Source: Golubevia sp. BC0850
Lineage: Eukaryota > Basidiomycota > Exobasidiomycetes > Golubeviales > Golubeviaceae
DNA: 64,000 bases
Assembly (NCBI GenBank): GCA_012976225.1
Contig: JAAVVG010000004.1
Span: forward strand, 496,001-560,000
Reading direction: 5' to 3'
Shown here: positions 31,989 through 42,900 of the stretch, piece by piece
Layout: every line of letters begins with the position of its first letter
How positions within the stretch are numbered: position 1 is the first letter of the stretch
Position numbers and translations under genes: made by a program
The notes under the pieces: generated by a model
Database searches by the model: none
Told to the model about the DNA's origin: nothing
Seen by the model: the letters and a program-made list of their open reading frames with translations, nothing else

Positions 31989-34081
31989 ATGGAAGCCGAG
32001 GGAAGTCGAACTGATCAACTACCTACCGGACCAAGAACTAATAACAGAGGTAGTGCAAGAGGGAATTGGAGAGGAGAGAGTAGCAGAGGGAGAGGGAGAG
32101 GCTCAAGCGAAGCTGATAGAGGGAGAAGTAGAGGTAATAGAGGCTCGGAAAGAGCAAGAGGTAGAGGAAGAGGAGCTGGAATAGATAGAAACCTTCAACG
32201 ATCTGGAGAATCTGTTCAGCAGAGCAACGAGAGAGCCAGAGAGATCAAATTCAGGGAGCTGCAAGTTCTACGTCAAGCTTCAGAACAATTCGAACTGAAA
32301 GCTCTACGTGAAGCTGCAGAGCAATTCGAAGAGAATTGTGGATCGTGGATAGGAGATGTCAATGAGATCCGTGAGGAATTGATGTTCGACTATCAACAGC
32401 ATGACGTAGCTTATGCTGTGTTGGGAAGGCAGATTAGAGGCCTATGGGAGGTGAGTGCGCTGTTGGAGGTGGTTGAATGGGATTAGAGAGGCTCCTTAAT
32501 TAAGTGGATTATTTAGAATTGCTGCCCCGGGAAACATTGGGACGTTGGTGTAGTTGGCGGTCTCGGCCAGGGATGAGCTCTCTTCAAGTCCTCGTCCATG
32601 TCCTGACTCTTTCTTTCTACCTTCCTTCTCCCCTTCTCCCCTTCTCCCCTCAACATCTCTCCAACATCTCTCCTTTACCTACCAATCTACAGTCTGCAAG
32701 ACCCTCTCGGAAAGATCTAGCTAATCGGCAATCCATCATCACTCGACTTCAAAACTTGATCTCTTCCAACTGGCCTCAAGATAATCTTCAAGTTTCATCC
32801 TTCGGTTCTTCCTTAACAGGTCTATCCACCACCACTTCAGATCTAGATCTAGTTCTCCTAGATCCTTCACATTCACGGGGAATAGGAACACCTCCAAATC
32901 AAGTTCGATTCAGAAGATCAAACGTAGTCATGATAGATGGTCGACCAGAATGGGAATCTGTTGGAGTTCTAAGCCGACTACTAAGTAGAAAAGGAAAACA
33001 ATATGGTTTCGCCGCTATCCAAAAGATCGCTCATGCAAGTATTCCAATCGTCAAATTCATAGACCAGTCTACTGGAATTCATGTCGATTTGAACTGTAAT
33101 GATAGATTTGGAATTGCTAATTCAAAGTTGATCTCAACTTATGCTCAAATTAGAGAAAGCTTGGTTAAACCTTTGATGTATTTCATTAAGTTCTGGTCGA
33201 AGGCTAAAGATTTAAATGATCCCACTGGTAGAAAAGGACCTGGAGGTGCAACTTTTTCTTCTTATTCTCTTTGTTTAATGGTGATTCATTATCTTCAACA
33301 AGATTTTCAGTTACCTTACCTACAGTCCAAAGATGCTCTAGCTCGGTGTGGTATAACGAAAGAGAACCATAATCAGGAATACGCTTATCTCAGACCACCG
33401 AAGAAAAGATTTGCTAGGGATAGAGAAAGGGAAGAGAGACAGAGGAATTCAATCCCAAGTACGGTCTGCGACCTTTCTTTTGCTCAAGACATTAGTCAAT
33501 TTGAGGAATATTTGGAATTGGAAGGAGAAGATAATCAATCTCGCAGAGACGTGGAGCTGGGTAAACATACTCTAGGATTTTTCGAATACTTTGCAAAGTT
33601 CGATAGGAAGAAGTTTGGAGTTAGCATTCTTTATAGAACTTTAGAACTAAAACCTAAGGATCGTATCAAGAACGATGACGTTACTTCATCCTCAGCTCAA
33701 GACCTTACTGAAAAACTTCAATCTCTAGACATCAACTCGACTCGAGAACTTTCCTTTCGAGCTAGAAATCCCGAACAGTACTCAGCCTCATCTGGAGATC
33801 CTGCTCCAGCTCCGAATCTTCCTGGTTTAGGCGGAAATCCAGACACTGTTTTCCCACCTCAAACTCAAGAGTGGATGGATACCTCTTGGGTTACTCAAGA
33901 TCCTTTAATTATTACCAGAAATACCTCCAGAGCTTTACATGAACCTAGTTCGATTCGATTTGAAACGGAATTGAAATTGGCAATTGAATCTATTAGACTG
34001 GGAGAATGGATTTCGGTGGTCTGTGAAGATGTCAGGATTAAGAAATTGGAGGTTTTGGAAAATCAGAAACATTCAGTCTGA
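31989..34081 (+). CDS. Cid1/TRF-type nucleotidyltransferase (non-canonical poly(A)/poly(U) polymerase)
   Basis: Exon 1 (31989-32450) starts MEAEGSRTDQLPTGPRTNNRG and is rich in Arg-Gly repeats (RGRGRG) through about residue 60. A predicted helical segment follows. The intron to 32692 joins in phase to the second exon (32693-34081), giving about 616 residues. The catalytic core is clear: FGSSLTGLSTTTSDLDLVLL supplies the GS motif and the first two metal-binding Asp, and GIHVDLNCNDRFGIAN the third. GGATFSSYSLCLMVIHYLQQ and HTLGFFEYFAKFDRKKFGVS match the central and PAP-associated domains. Family members add A or U tails to RNA for decay or maturation. Nucleotide preference cannot be told here. 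The RG-rich start suggests RNA binding or arginine methylation. Confidence 0.8.
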
Positions 34082-34200
34082 GGCTGATTTAGAGATTCTG
34101 ATTCTAAGGAGATTGTGCTAGGAATGGAAAGGGAAAATGGTTATCTATCAGTTGGGTCGATCGAGAATGCCTTTCAAGCCTCCTACAGAAAATCAAAAAA

Positions 34201-34515
34201 TTACAAGACAAAACATCTGCTCAAACCAAAAGCCTGACAATTACCTTCAAAGAACACGACCTGCAAAATTCTCGACCAAAACCTTTGAAAATTTCTCTCC
34301 TTTTCTCCTCTAGACAATCCTTTGCGTCCTCCTCTCAACTTCCCCAATGTAAGATACTCTCGTTTCAACTGTTTCACTAATACATTCAATCGTTCTTCTT
34401 GAATATGACTATAGACTTGTTACCCCGAAAGGTGGATGAATTGAGTTGCCTGATCGCTTCGCTAACATCATCCTCACCAGCTTCTAAGGTTTATTGAAAA
34501 TAGAGCATTGAGCAT
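34201..34515 (-). CDS. Possible small basic protein, two exons
   Basis: On the minus strand an ATG at 34515 gives MLNALFSINLRS before a GTGAGG donor. A CTATAG acceptor then leads in phase to HIQEERLNVLVKQLKREYLTL, GKLRGGRKGLSRGEKERNF and onwards to a stop at 34201. The composition is basic and helix-like, resembling small mitochondrial or ribosomal proteins, but I recognise no family. The donor is not the preferred GTGAGT. This is a tentative model only. Confidence 0.25.
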
Positions 34516-34610
34516 TGAGATGTCTTCCGTAATCTTCATCTTTTGGGTTGAACAAGAGAGGATTTTTTTTGTAACCTCACCATGTTCGCATGCCTCTACC
34601 GTCTCTCGTC

Positions 34611-34616
34611 ACGCGT
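34611..34616. promoter_or_regulatory. ACGCGT box upstream of membrane-protein copy 1
   Basis: An ACGCGT lies about 300 bp upstream of the start, in the diverged flank just outside the identical tract. The same hexamer is kept at the equivalent place upstream of copy 2 (63035-63040). Confidence 0.4.
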
Positions 34617-34656
34617 CAAGTCTTCGCATCAGTCGATCGCGTCTGGAGCCACTCCA

Positions 34657-37600
34657 TCGCCAGGAGCTTTTCTTCAAACACTTCAAGAATACCACAAGAG
34701 TCCTGGACAGGGGTAGCACAGCTTCGAGAGAAGCGAAGTCCAGCAAGAGAGCCCAGACCCAGCAGGCGGGTCCGCGAGGTGTAGCTCCTTTCTTCAGACA
34801 CTCAGTAGCAAGCGGCGTGCAGCTGACGAGAGCTTGAAAGATTTTGAATCTCGAATTAATCTTTCCTGTTTCCATTCCACTTCGTGTCTCAGATCCTCTT
34901 CAACTTCAACTTCAAGATGAGTTACGAACTTGTTCCGCATGGGAACAGCAGAGAAGAAGGAGACGTCGCTGGCCACATCCCAACTTTCCCTCAACCTGCT
35001 ATTCCAGGCCTGCATCGTCACTCTTCCTCTCAAGACCCTTTCAGCTCTCCCTCTTCCACTGCCCTCTCTCCAAATCTCGCATCTGGTCCAACTTCACCCC
35101 TTCAAGGACCTCCTGCCAACCAAAACTCCAACCCCCTTAAACAACCCCTGGAACTATCAGATCCTCCCATACGCACAGCCTCGCGAAGAAGAAGAGGGAG
35201 ATAAAACTTTCCACGATGAGCAAGACGACGAGAAGATGGGTCTACACAAGTACTCTCAATCCTACGATGTGGAAGAACAAGACCGAGCCTCGATTCAATT
35301 CGCAACTCGTCCCCTCCAAGATTCGCGCAGAGACTCAAGGCAAAGCTTTACCGGCTTCGGATCTGGTCAGAACTCGAGTCCCAGTCTCAGATCCTTCGAT
35401 ACCAAGAGATCTTCGAAGTTGTTGAACACAGGTAAAGACTTGGTCAAACCTGTCAACCGAGCTTACGTGGTGAGTTGAACTCATTTTATCTCGATCTCAA
35501 GAGCTGCGATTGCGGACTGACTGACCTCTCTCATCTCGCCTTTCAGGGAGCCATTGGAGTTCACATCTTCATTATCATTTTCTGCTGTCTTTGCTTGGGT
35601 CTAAGAGGAGATGGAAGCGGGTGAGTCAGGGACCATTTAGAATCTCAATCTATCGAGCTTGTCTGAAAATCGCCTTTCTCCCCAAACCCTGTGTACAGGT
35701 TCAAGACAAGTATCGGCACCAAGAACTTGGATCTTTACCAATCTGGACTGAATGGTGTGATCGGTTTCGTCGGAACCTGTATCACTGCTGGGCTTGCAGC
35801 AATGGCTGAAAGAGCTGCCACTCATCGGATCTTCGAACGCAGACACCAGGACTTGACTTACATGTCGGACGTCCTCTCTTGTGAGTGATCAGATCATGCT
35901 GAGAGTTTGATCTGTCTCAGTTCTCATTTCCTCCTTTCCTTTCTCAACTTCCTCAGCTTGGGCCGGTCCCTTCGCCTCCATGGGGGTTCTCTGGGATCAC
36001 TGCAAAGAGAAGTTCAAGCAGAGAAGGATGACGACGGAACTGGCGCTCGTCGTTCTTTACCTCATTCTGAACGCTTTACTGTCTACCATGTTTGGAGCCG
36101 TTTTCACTCGTGAGCATCGATTCGTACTATAAAGTGAAGAGGCTGTTGTCAGGGGCCAAGCGCCGATCCACTCGTTCTCTGACCGGCTTGATCTTCCTTC
36201 CCTTTTCTGTTCTCCCAATAAGTCGGTGTGGTAAGTAAGAGGTTAGCTAGAAGCAAAGGAGAGGAAGAGATGATAGACATCGGCTTTCTTTGTTCTAACG
36301 TTCCTGCTTATCTTGCAAACTCAATTTGTCAAGTTTGATGGAGTACAGTAAGTTATCGGCTCTTCCAAGACGATATGAAACGACTGCCTGGAAACTAAGC
36401 TGCTGTATTGCTTTCTTTTCGAATGCACTTTTGCTCAAGGACGGTGCTCCTCTTTCTTTGCGGAGCATATCCTTAGTCCCTTTCATAAACCTTGACGACT
36501 CCTTCCAGATCCCTTTCAACGTCTGGCAAATGTATAGGTGCGTTCAGATTTCCTCTAGGGTGAACACTTGTCTCAGACTAATAGAGCAATGTTGTTTGCA
36601 TCCTTTCGCTCTATAGCTCCACTACCTATTCCAACTTATATAGCCAGAACAGAACAATCCCTGGACAGTTCCGACGTCGCTTGTTTGACTATTCCAGTCC
36701 AGCCAATACTTCGTGAGTTCACTGTGAACCAGAAGACTTCCATCGAAGCTGACACACTTGATGTTTGGAACCCTCTTAGATCTGGATCTGTAATGGCTGG
36801 TGCCACTGATATTCAGGTTGAAGTAAGTGATGAGATAGAGCATTCTTTTTGTCTTCCATACCCAGACGCTCTCTGATCTCTCCGCCTCTTTCGATGCATC
36901 TCTTCACAAGTGTGGAGAAGTCGAGTTTGATTTCACAGCTTCCATGGATGTCACCGTTTACAATGACCGGAGGAGTGAGTAATAGTGTTTAAGAGACAGA
37001 GCCAACGAGAAAGAAGGCAAAAATGAAGTCTGAATCCGGTCAATGGATTTGTTTCCGTTTTCACTTCCTTCCTCGGTGTCTTTGTCTGCCACCTAGCACC
37101 TCAATCCTTCCCAAGCTATGTCAGGATCATCCCCTCTCTGGAAAGCAGAAACAAGCTGTTCCCTGACCTTCAATTCATCGATTCATTCCCCTGGAATTAC
37201 TGTAAGTTCTCTCTCCTTTCCTTGTCTCAACTCAGCCTTGGACGAGTGGACTGACTGAATCTTCCATCCTGCTTCTGTGATCCCTTGAAGGTTCGACCTG
37301 GCCAAGCAATGGTACCAGTCTGTTCAGAACTCTACATCCTGATCTTGGTCTTCTTTTGGGACCTGATGGGTGAGTTAAGGTCAACCTATTGTTGATGGCT
37401 CATGCTCACTCAGCTTCTTTTCGTTCCTACCATTCTGTGTCCAGCTCCGCCTTCCCTTATCCCTACATGCCAATTGCCTATTTTGCCCATTATTCTTGCC
37501 CAAACGACCCAGAGCCGGATCTTTGTTCGATGGCTCATCCAGAATATAGTTTCCCTGGCAGATGTGAAGTGAGACACTCGTGACGAGACGAAGCCGTTGC

Positions 37601-39383
37601 TAGAGTCCAAGAGTTTGCTTTCTGACAATCTTTCCTGCCTCCTCCTTACCTTTTTCTTTTTCTTCTGATTCTATCTTCTTTCCTTGATCCCACGTTTCAA
37701 GGCTCTCAAAGATGCTAAAGGAAAGTCTGCGACGTCTAGACCCATCTATCCAGAATTTGGCACAGACATTCAGAATACGCTTTACGAGCAAGCTGATCAC
37801 TTCGACTACGTGGCAACAGATCAGTATGGAAGGCTCCAGGACATTGGAATCGAGCTGGTGAGTTCTTCGTAAGCAACTCCCTGTCTTGCTCATACCTGAC
37901 ATTGCTCTTTCTCATGTTTGACTCGCTCTGCAGTCGGTTTTTGCTTGCAGTGCCAAAGCAACAGAGGCTCCGAAGGTGAATGTTCTCCTGCCGAACAATA
38001 CCTTAAGTGAAAGTAAAGACTTTTACCCTGGAGCTGAAGACGAGATTATCAAGCAGACCCGAGAGTGGGGTCCCTTCTCTCCACCAGATCCTGCAGATCC
38101 TTCGTTTCAAAACGTTTTGTCTCAGTTTCCAGTGATGTTTGATCCACTGTAAGTTCGGGACCTGCCATTTGGTTCTTCTGCCTACTGAAGCTCGAACCAT
38201 CCACCATTTCCTTTGGTCCAAAGAGGAGCACCTCTGGTATCTGAGTAAGTTTCCGTTGGACCTTCAACTTCCCATTTTCGAGTTCTGACCCTCGTGGAAT
38301 CCTCAACCTCTCTTAGTGCGGGTGGTTCAGCGAGCAACTTCAACGTTGGTTGCCTATATTATCCGTGGCGTTGCCACGTCACCACCTCGCTCGAGTGGCT
38401 TGTGTCAACTTTCTTTGATGTAGAGCTGGACCCTGACGACAGCACCTCTGCAATCGGAAACTACACTGAAAGCGCCATCACCTACAATGACCTGGCTCTG
38501 TTGGAACTTAACTTGGCTACCATCACGGTGAGTCGCCCACAAACAAGCGTCGCCGACAACAACATCTAAGATTTTCTTTCACCTTCGCCAGGCAGTCGCC
38601 CTAGCAAATGCAGGTTCTAGTGTTTCCTCTTATGGGTCATTCTACCAGAAGTCTGTCCAGCTCATCAAGGTGTCCATCAACTTGTGTGAGTAGAACTGAT
38701 CGCACACCTCTTTAGCTCGATCCCCTTGATTCAAGTCTTTTGTTTACGCTAAAATCCTCGAACAGGGCCCGCCATCTTCGGAGTTGCTGGATCTATTATC
38801 TCTCTTTTGATCGCTTTCTTGTTGTTGAGACCTCGTGAGTGTAGTCCAAACAAGTCTTTCCTAAACTTCGTCCGTTCACCTCGTTTCCTCGAACTCTCAC
38901 TTCCAGTCCCACACGGCTCGCCTCACATTCGTAAGTGGCGACTTTTTGACGATGCTCTCGAAACTTTTACTCGTTCCTACTATTGACTTTCTCACTGTTG
39001 TTCTATCACCAGGTGGTACCTCTCTGATCCACATCACGAGACTTCTGGCCGTTTCAGACATCCCAGAGAAGATGCGATCCTCGCCATGGGAGGACAAGAA
39101 GCTCAGAGCTTTCGGAAGGTTCGATGCGAGTTTCGGGAGATCCAAAGGATTGATCAAGAAAAAGTTGAGAAGGATAGGCAAATCTGATAAAATCTTCCCA
39201 CCTCTTCCTTTCACTTTCCATTTCCCTTTCCAGGTGGCTGTCGATCGAGGTGGATCGACTCTCATGTCGGAAACTGTCTTGACAGCTTCCGGTTCGAGTG
39301 CTCTCCCCATCATTACTCCGTCCTCCTCTACAAACGATGGATTGGTCTACCGTGAGAAGACTTTCTTGACTTCTCCCTATTAG
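34657..39383 (+). repeat. Inverted duplication, left arm (4.73 kb)
   Basis: This segment is repeated in reverse orientation at 58261-62987. Mirrored positions add up to 97644 along the whole length, so there is no insertion or deletion between the arms. Every stretch I compared base by base, including introns, was identical. Identity stops at 34656 on the left and at the stop codon on the right. Beyond both ends the flanks are still similar but have many differences. Confidence 0.95.
34917..39383 (+). CDS. Large multi-exon membrane protein, copy 1
   Basis: Some fifteen exons with GTGAGT-type donors are seen. The N-terminal tail ends KDLVKPVNRAYV. Membrane segments follow: GAIGVHIFIIIFCCLCLGL, GVIGFVGTCITAGLAAMAE, then ELALVVLYLILNALLSTMFGA. 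A long Cys-containing ectodomain then carries N-glycosylation sites (NGTS, NNT, NYTES) and includes PYPYMPIAYFAHYSCPNDPE, NVGCLYYPWRCHVTTSLEWL and NLATIT. A last membrane segment, WPAIFGVAGSIISLLIAFLL, is followed by a cytoplasmic tail ending TFLTSPY. Two overlapping frames compete at the N-terminus: ATG 34917 (MSYELVPHGNSREE, Ser/Pro-rich) and ATG 34939, the latter open through exon 1. I know no named family. The gene is identical to the copy at 58261-62727. Confidence 0.65.
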
Positions 39384-39955
39384 CTATCAGTCGACGGTGA
39401 AACCACCGCGCTTTTTTCCTTTCCTTTCCAAGTCATCTTCCTCAGTGCTCAGCACTTTCGGCTCCAAATGAACTTCAACCTTGCTTATTCGACCATCTTT
39501 TAAACAAATCCTGTTCTTTTTGCCTTTCCCTCATTTTGCTTCATAAGTTCAAAGGCCCCGCCCGTCCTTCTCGTTCTCTTCCGTTCCGTTTTCTTCCATC
39601 TTCACCCCTCTCAAACATTAGCTTATTTTTTGTTACGATCTTTCAGGTGATTCGGTTTATAATCAAAATATCCATTCGAAAGGAGCTCAAGGTTGGTCTG
39701 AGAAGACGCAAATGACCGTAGCGTCACGCGTCACGCATTCAGAGTCAAGAGAGGAGAGAGATTGAGCATTGGATGGATTGTATTTGATCTGAATAGGAGA
39801 TGGATTGATAGACTAGATGTAGAGATCGAAAAGAAGGGTAAATAGAAATGGTTGAAGGAGAAGAGAGAAGTCGAAAGAGGTATAGAGAGGAGATAGAATC
39901 GAGAAAATTGTTGAGAGGAGGGTAGTGGGTTTCACAGCCGATGTTCATTTGAACA
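39384..39955. other. Convergent spacer, copy 1 and the FYVE-RING gene
   Basis: The first 25 bp resemble the flank of copy 2 with differences; after that the similarity is lost. An ACGCGT lies at 39726-39731 in a GCGTCACGCGTCACGC context. No gene is supported. Confidence 0.5.
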
Positions 39956-42900
39956 TTAGACCAAAACGTCTCTAGCATGTACAGGACAGAATCGACCTCT
40001 GCGCAACCAAGAATCGATACAAGCTCGATCAAAGTAGCAGAGGCAGGGAAGTCGGGCTATCAAACTGCCTGGAACGAACTCTTCCATACAGATGGAGCAC
40101 TCCTTTCCGACGATTGGAGAGGTCTCTGGAAGTTTATAGACTAAAGGAAGAAGCAAGGGAAAGAAAGAAAGAGGGCGTGAGGGATTTGATCGGGTCGTCT
40201 CTGCCCTTTCCCAACTTTCGACTCACCCAAGTAGCGTCCACCTTGAACACTTCCACCGCCACCATTCTCAAGACAGTTCTGGGCGAAGGAGAAAAAAGAA
40301 TTGATCAAGGGTCAGAGTCAATCCAGCCATGCATAGCTTTCTCTCTCTGAAGATCGACCAACTCACTCTGACATGTTCTTCTTGTTGGACCGATCCTCCA
40401 AGTTCAACCAAAGTCTTACTGCAGACCGGGCATTCAGCAAGTTCTGAAGCTCTAGAGCTAACATCACTGGGAGCTTGTGGATGAGAAGCATCTTCTGAGT
40501 GAATACCATTCACATTAGCATGAGTAAGAAGAGCATCAGCTCCTCTTGGAACTCTTAGATTAGGAGGTAAATTTCTCTCCGCATCACAAGAGTTACAGAT
40601 TCTTGAAGCTCCTCCTGATTCAGAAAGTAACATTTCCGGTAGAGCTGGATCGATGACTAGTTCGGAAGAAGAAAGTTTGGCCCTACGAGAAGAGCAGGGG
40701 TCGCAGAAGATTCGACCGCATCGTCGACAGTGATGCTGAGGAGCAAAAGAAGTGAAGAGATTATGAGTCGATTATAGAGGCTGATAGGTAGAGACTCACT
40801 CTTATGCTTACCTTTCTCAAGAAGAAAGTGAATTTTCTGCTGCAACCTCTACATTCACCGACAGATTCATCTCTCTCCCATTGAGCTTGAAGATTATGTT
40901 CTCTCAACAAAGGCCTACTACTTTGACCTTGACTTAAACCTCCGACTCCAACTCCAGTTCCAAAGGCATTTGAAGTAGAAGCGTCTGCGCTAGAATAGAC
41001 ATTGGAACCAGTTCTAGTATTGGCACTTCCTAAGAAAGTAGAATTAGGAACGTCATTCGTCGGAACTCTAAACTCTCTTGAACTAGCTAAATCAGCAGAT
41101 CTCATAGCACCAGCGGTTGTTCCAGCTTCTGAAGGAGCCACACCTCCAAAGACGGAAGAGGCAGAAGGGACTCTGTTTCCTAGAGATGGTCTTAAAGATG
41201 AAGGTAAAAGAGAAGAACCGCCTCCTGAAGGTCCAAGTCTTGTAATGACAGAAATTCCATCGTCTTTGAAAGAATTTGGGTAGATGAACTCTTCGTCGTC
41301 ATCATCGTCTGATTCCTCTTCGTCACTCGCTTCTTCTAGACCAGCAGCTTGCTTCAATTGTCCGAGCTGAAGAGTGTATTCTTTCAACAAATCTTCAGCT
41401 TTGCTACGTCTATCAGCGTCGGTATCGTCTAGTCGAAAGGTAAAGAAGAGGCAGGCAAAATGATGAGGTTAGACGTCGATCAGCTCAAGACCTCTTCATC
41501 TCCCTTGGACTCACCAAAAGCGTTTCCTCTGAGTTCTTGAACCGCCAAATCCAATCTAGCCATTTTCTTAGCAACTTCAATTCCACCCCCTTTCCCGCCA
41601 TCTTCACTATTGCTAGTTAAAACGTCAGCAGGGGTTGAACCCATTTCCGAACCTTTTCCAGCAAGAGTAACCGCCCTCTCAATGTAATCAGATTCCGATC
41701 CTAAATTTCTAACTTGATTCCTAGCTTGATTCCTAGCTTCATTCACAGCTCTATTTGTAGAACTACTACCATTTACAGATTTTTTAGAAGCCAAAGAAAA
41801 CAAGCCTCCAGATTTGAAATCGTTTTCTTCTTCAGAATCTTCATCATCTGATCTACCTAAATGTTCGGCCCAACCGAATTCAGCAGCTTCTAAATCATCG
41901 CCGAATTCGATATCTAATCTACGTCTCATGACTCTGATCCATCTTCTTCTTCTAACCCAACCTGTTTTTTCGATTTCTGTTTCTTTTGAATTGGAGTTTG
42001 AAGCACCGGAAGCTAATTCTAGTAGTGATTGACCTGTTGAGGCTCCTGGACCTGGAAGAACTCCTCCCGTAATAGCTCTACCTAGAGAAGCTCCTAATCC
42101 TTTACCTTCTAACAATCTGTTGAGAGGAGGTGGAATTGATCCTACCCATTTCTCATCCGGAGCATTGAAGGTTTGAGCGTATTGCCAACCTGAAGATGGA
42201 TCCACTAAAGGATGAGTTAAATCGATTCTCCAATCGGATAACCAAAAGTGAGATCTCTCTCCATTAGAATGAAAAGCCGACCCTGAATTTTCAGCATCAG
42301 AGTTTCCACGAGATTTAAGAACTGATTCTAGCGTGGGGGTTGAACCCAATTCGTCCTCTACATCTTCGGCATCTGCACTTCCATCTTGATTCCTTGATTT
42401 CCCATTGATCCTTAAATTTCCACCTTCTCTTTTCCTCCTAGCATCTAACTTGGCTTGTCTAACCTTACTCCCTCTTTTTGGTAAGTCCAATTTATAAGGT
42501 TCCTCCCTCTTTGGTAAACCAACATCGTTTCTATCGATATGAGTATTGAGAGTTCTAGATTGAGCCAAAGGACCTGGAGGCATAGTACTTGGTGCTCTCC
42601 TATCAATCTTATTCCTTCTAGCAGAACTTGTTCCAGACCATCTAGGTTTCGCACCATGAGAAGCCAAAGTTCCCAATCTAGTATCCAACCTTTGATTTTC
42701 ATAAAGTAAAATTGGAATAGTAGTATGTAAAGCCAGAGGATTATAAGGACCTTGACCAGGAAGAATCTTTCCATCTCTTGTTGCATTCCCATTCTGATTA
42801 GCTTGAATTTCATTCTCATCCCCTTGATTTCCCAAGGAGAATTTCAATGCATTCCACCTTTCACTTTCGTACTTCAACAAAACTTGACAAACGAAGATTT

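Larger units (their letters stand above)
34082..34916. other. Spacer with the edge of the inverted repeat and promoter of copy 1
   Basis: From about 34570 on, the sequence resembles the mirror-image flank of the second copy, first with many differences and then, from 34657, without any I could find. An ACGCGT box lies at 34611-34616. A weak minus-strand gene candidate occupies 34201-34515. Confidence 0.55.

Noticed and set aside
34390-34500. RNA-recognition-motif-like string (EDDVSEAIRQLNSSTFRGNKSIV) on the minus strand
   Set aside because: The open stretch is only 32 codons, I could not connect it to upstream exons, and no RNP1 motif is present. Chance similarity or intron sequence is more likely.
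34590-34837. Open frames upstream of the duplicated gene, with a diverged counterpart at 62807-63067
   Set aside because: Several frames are open at once, the shared part lies in the promoter or leader, and the two copies differ in their starts. I treat them as leader sequence, not as a gene.
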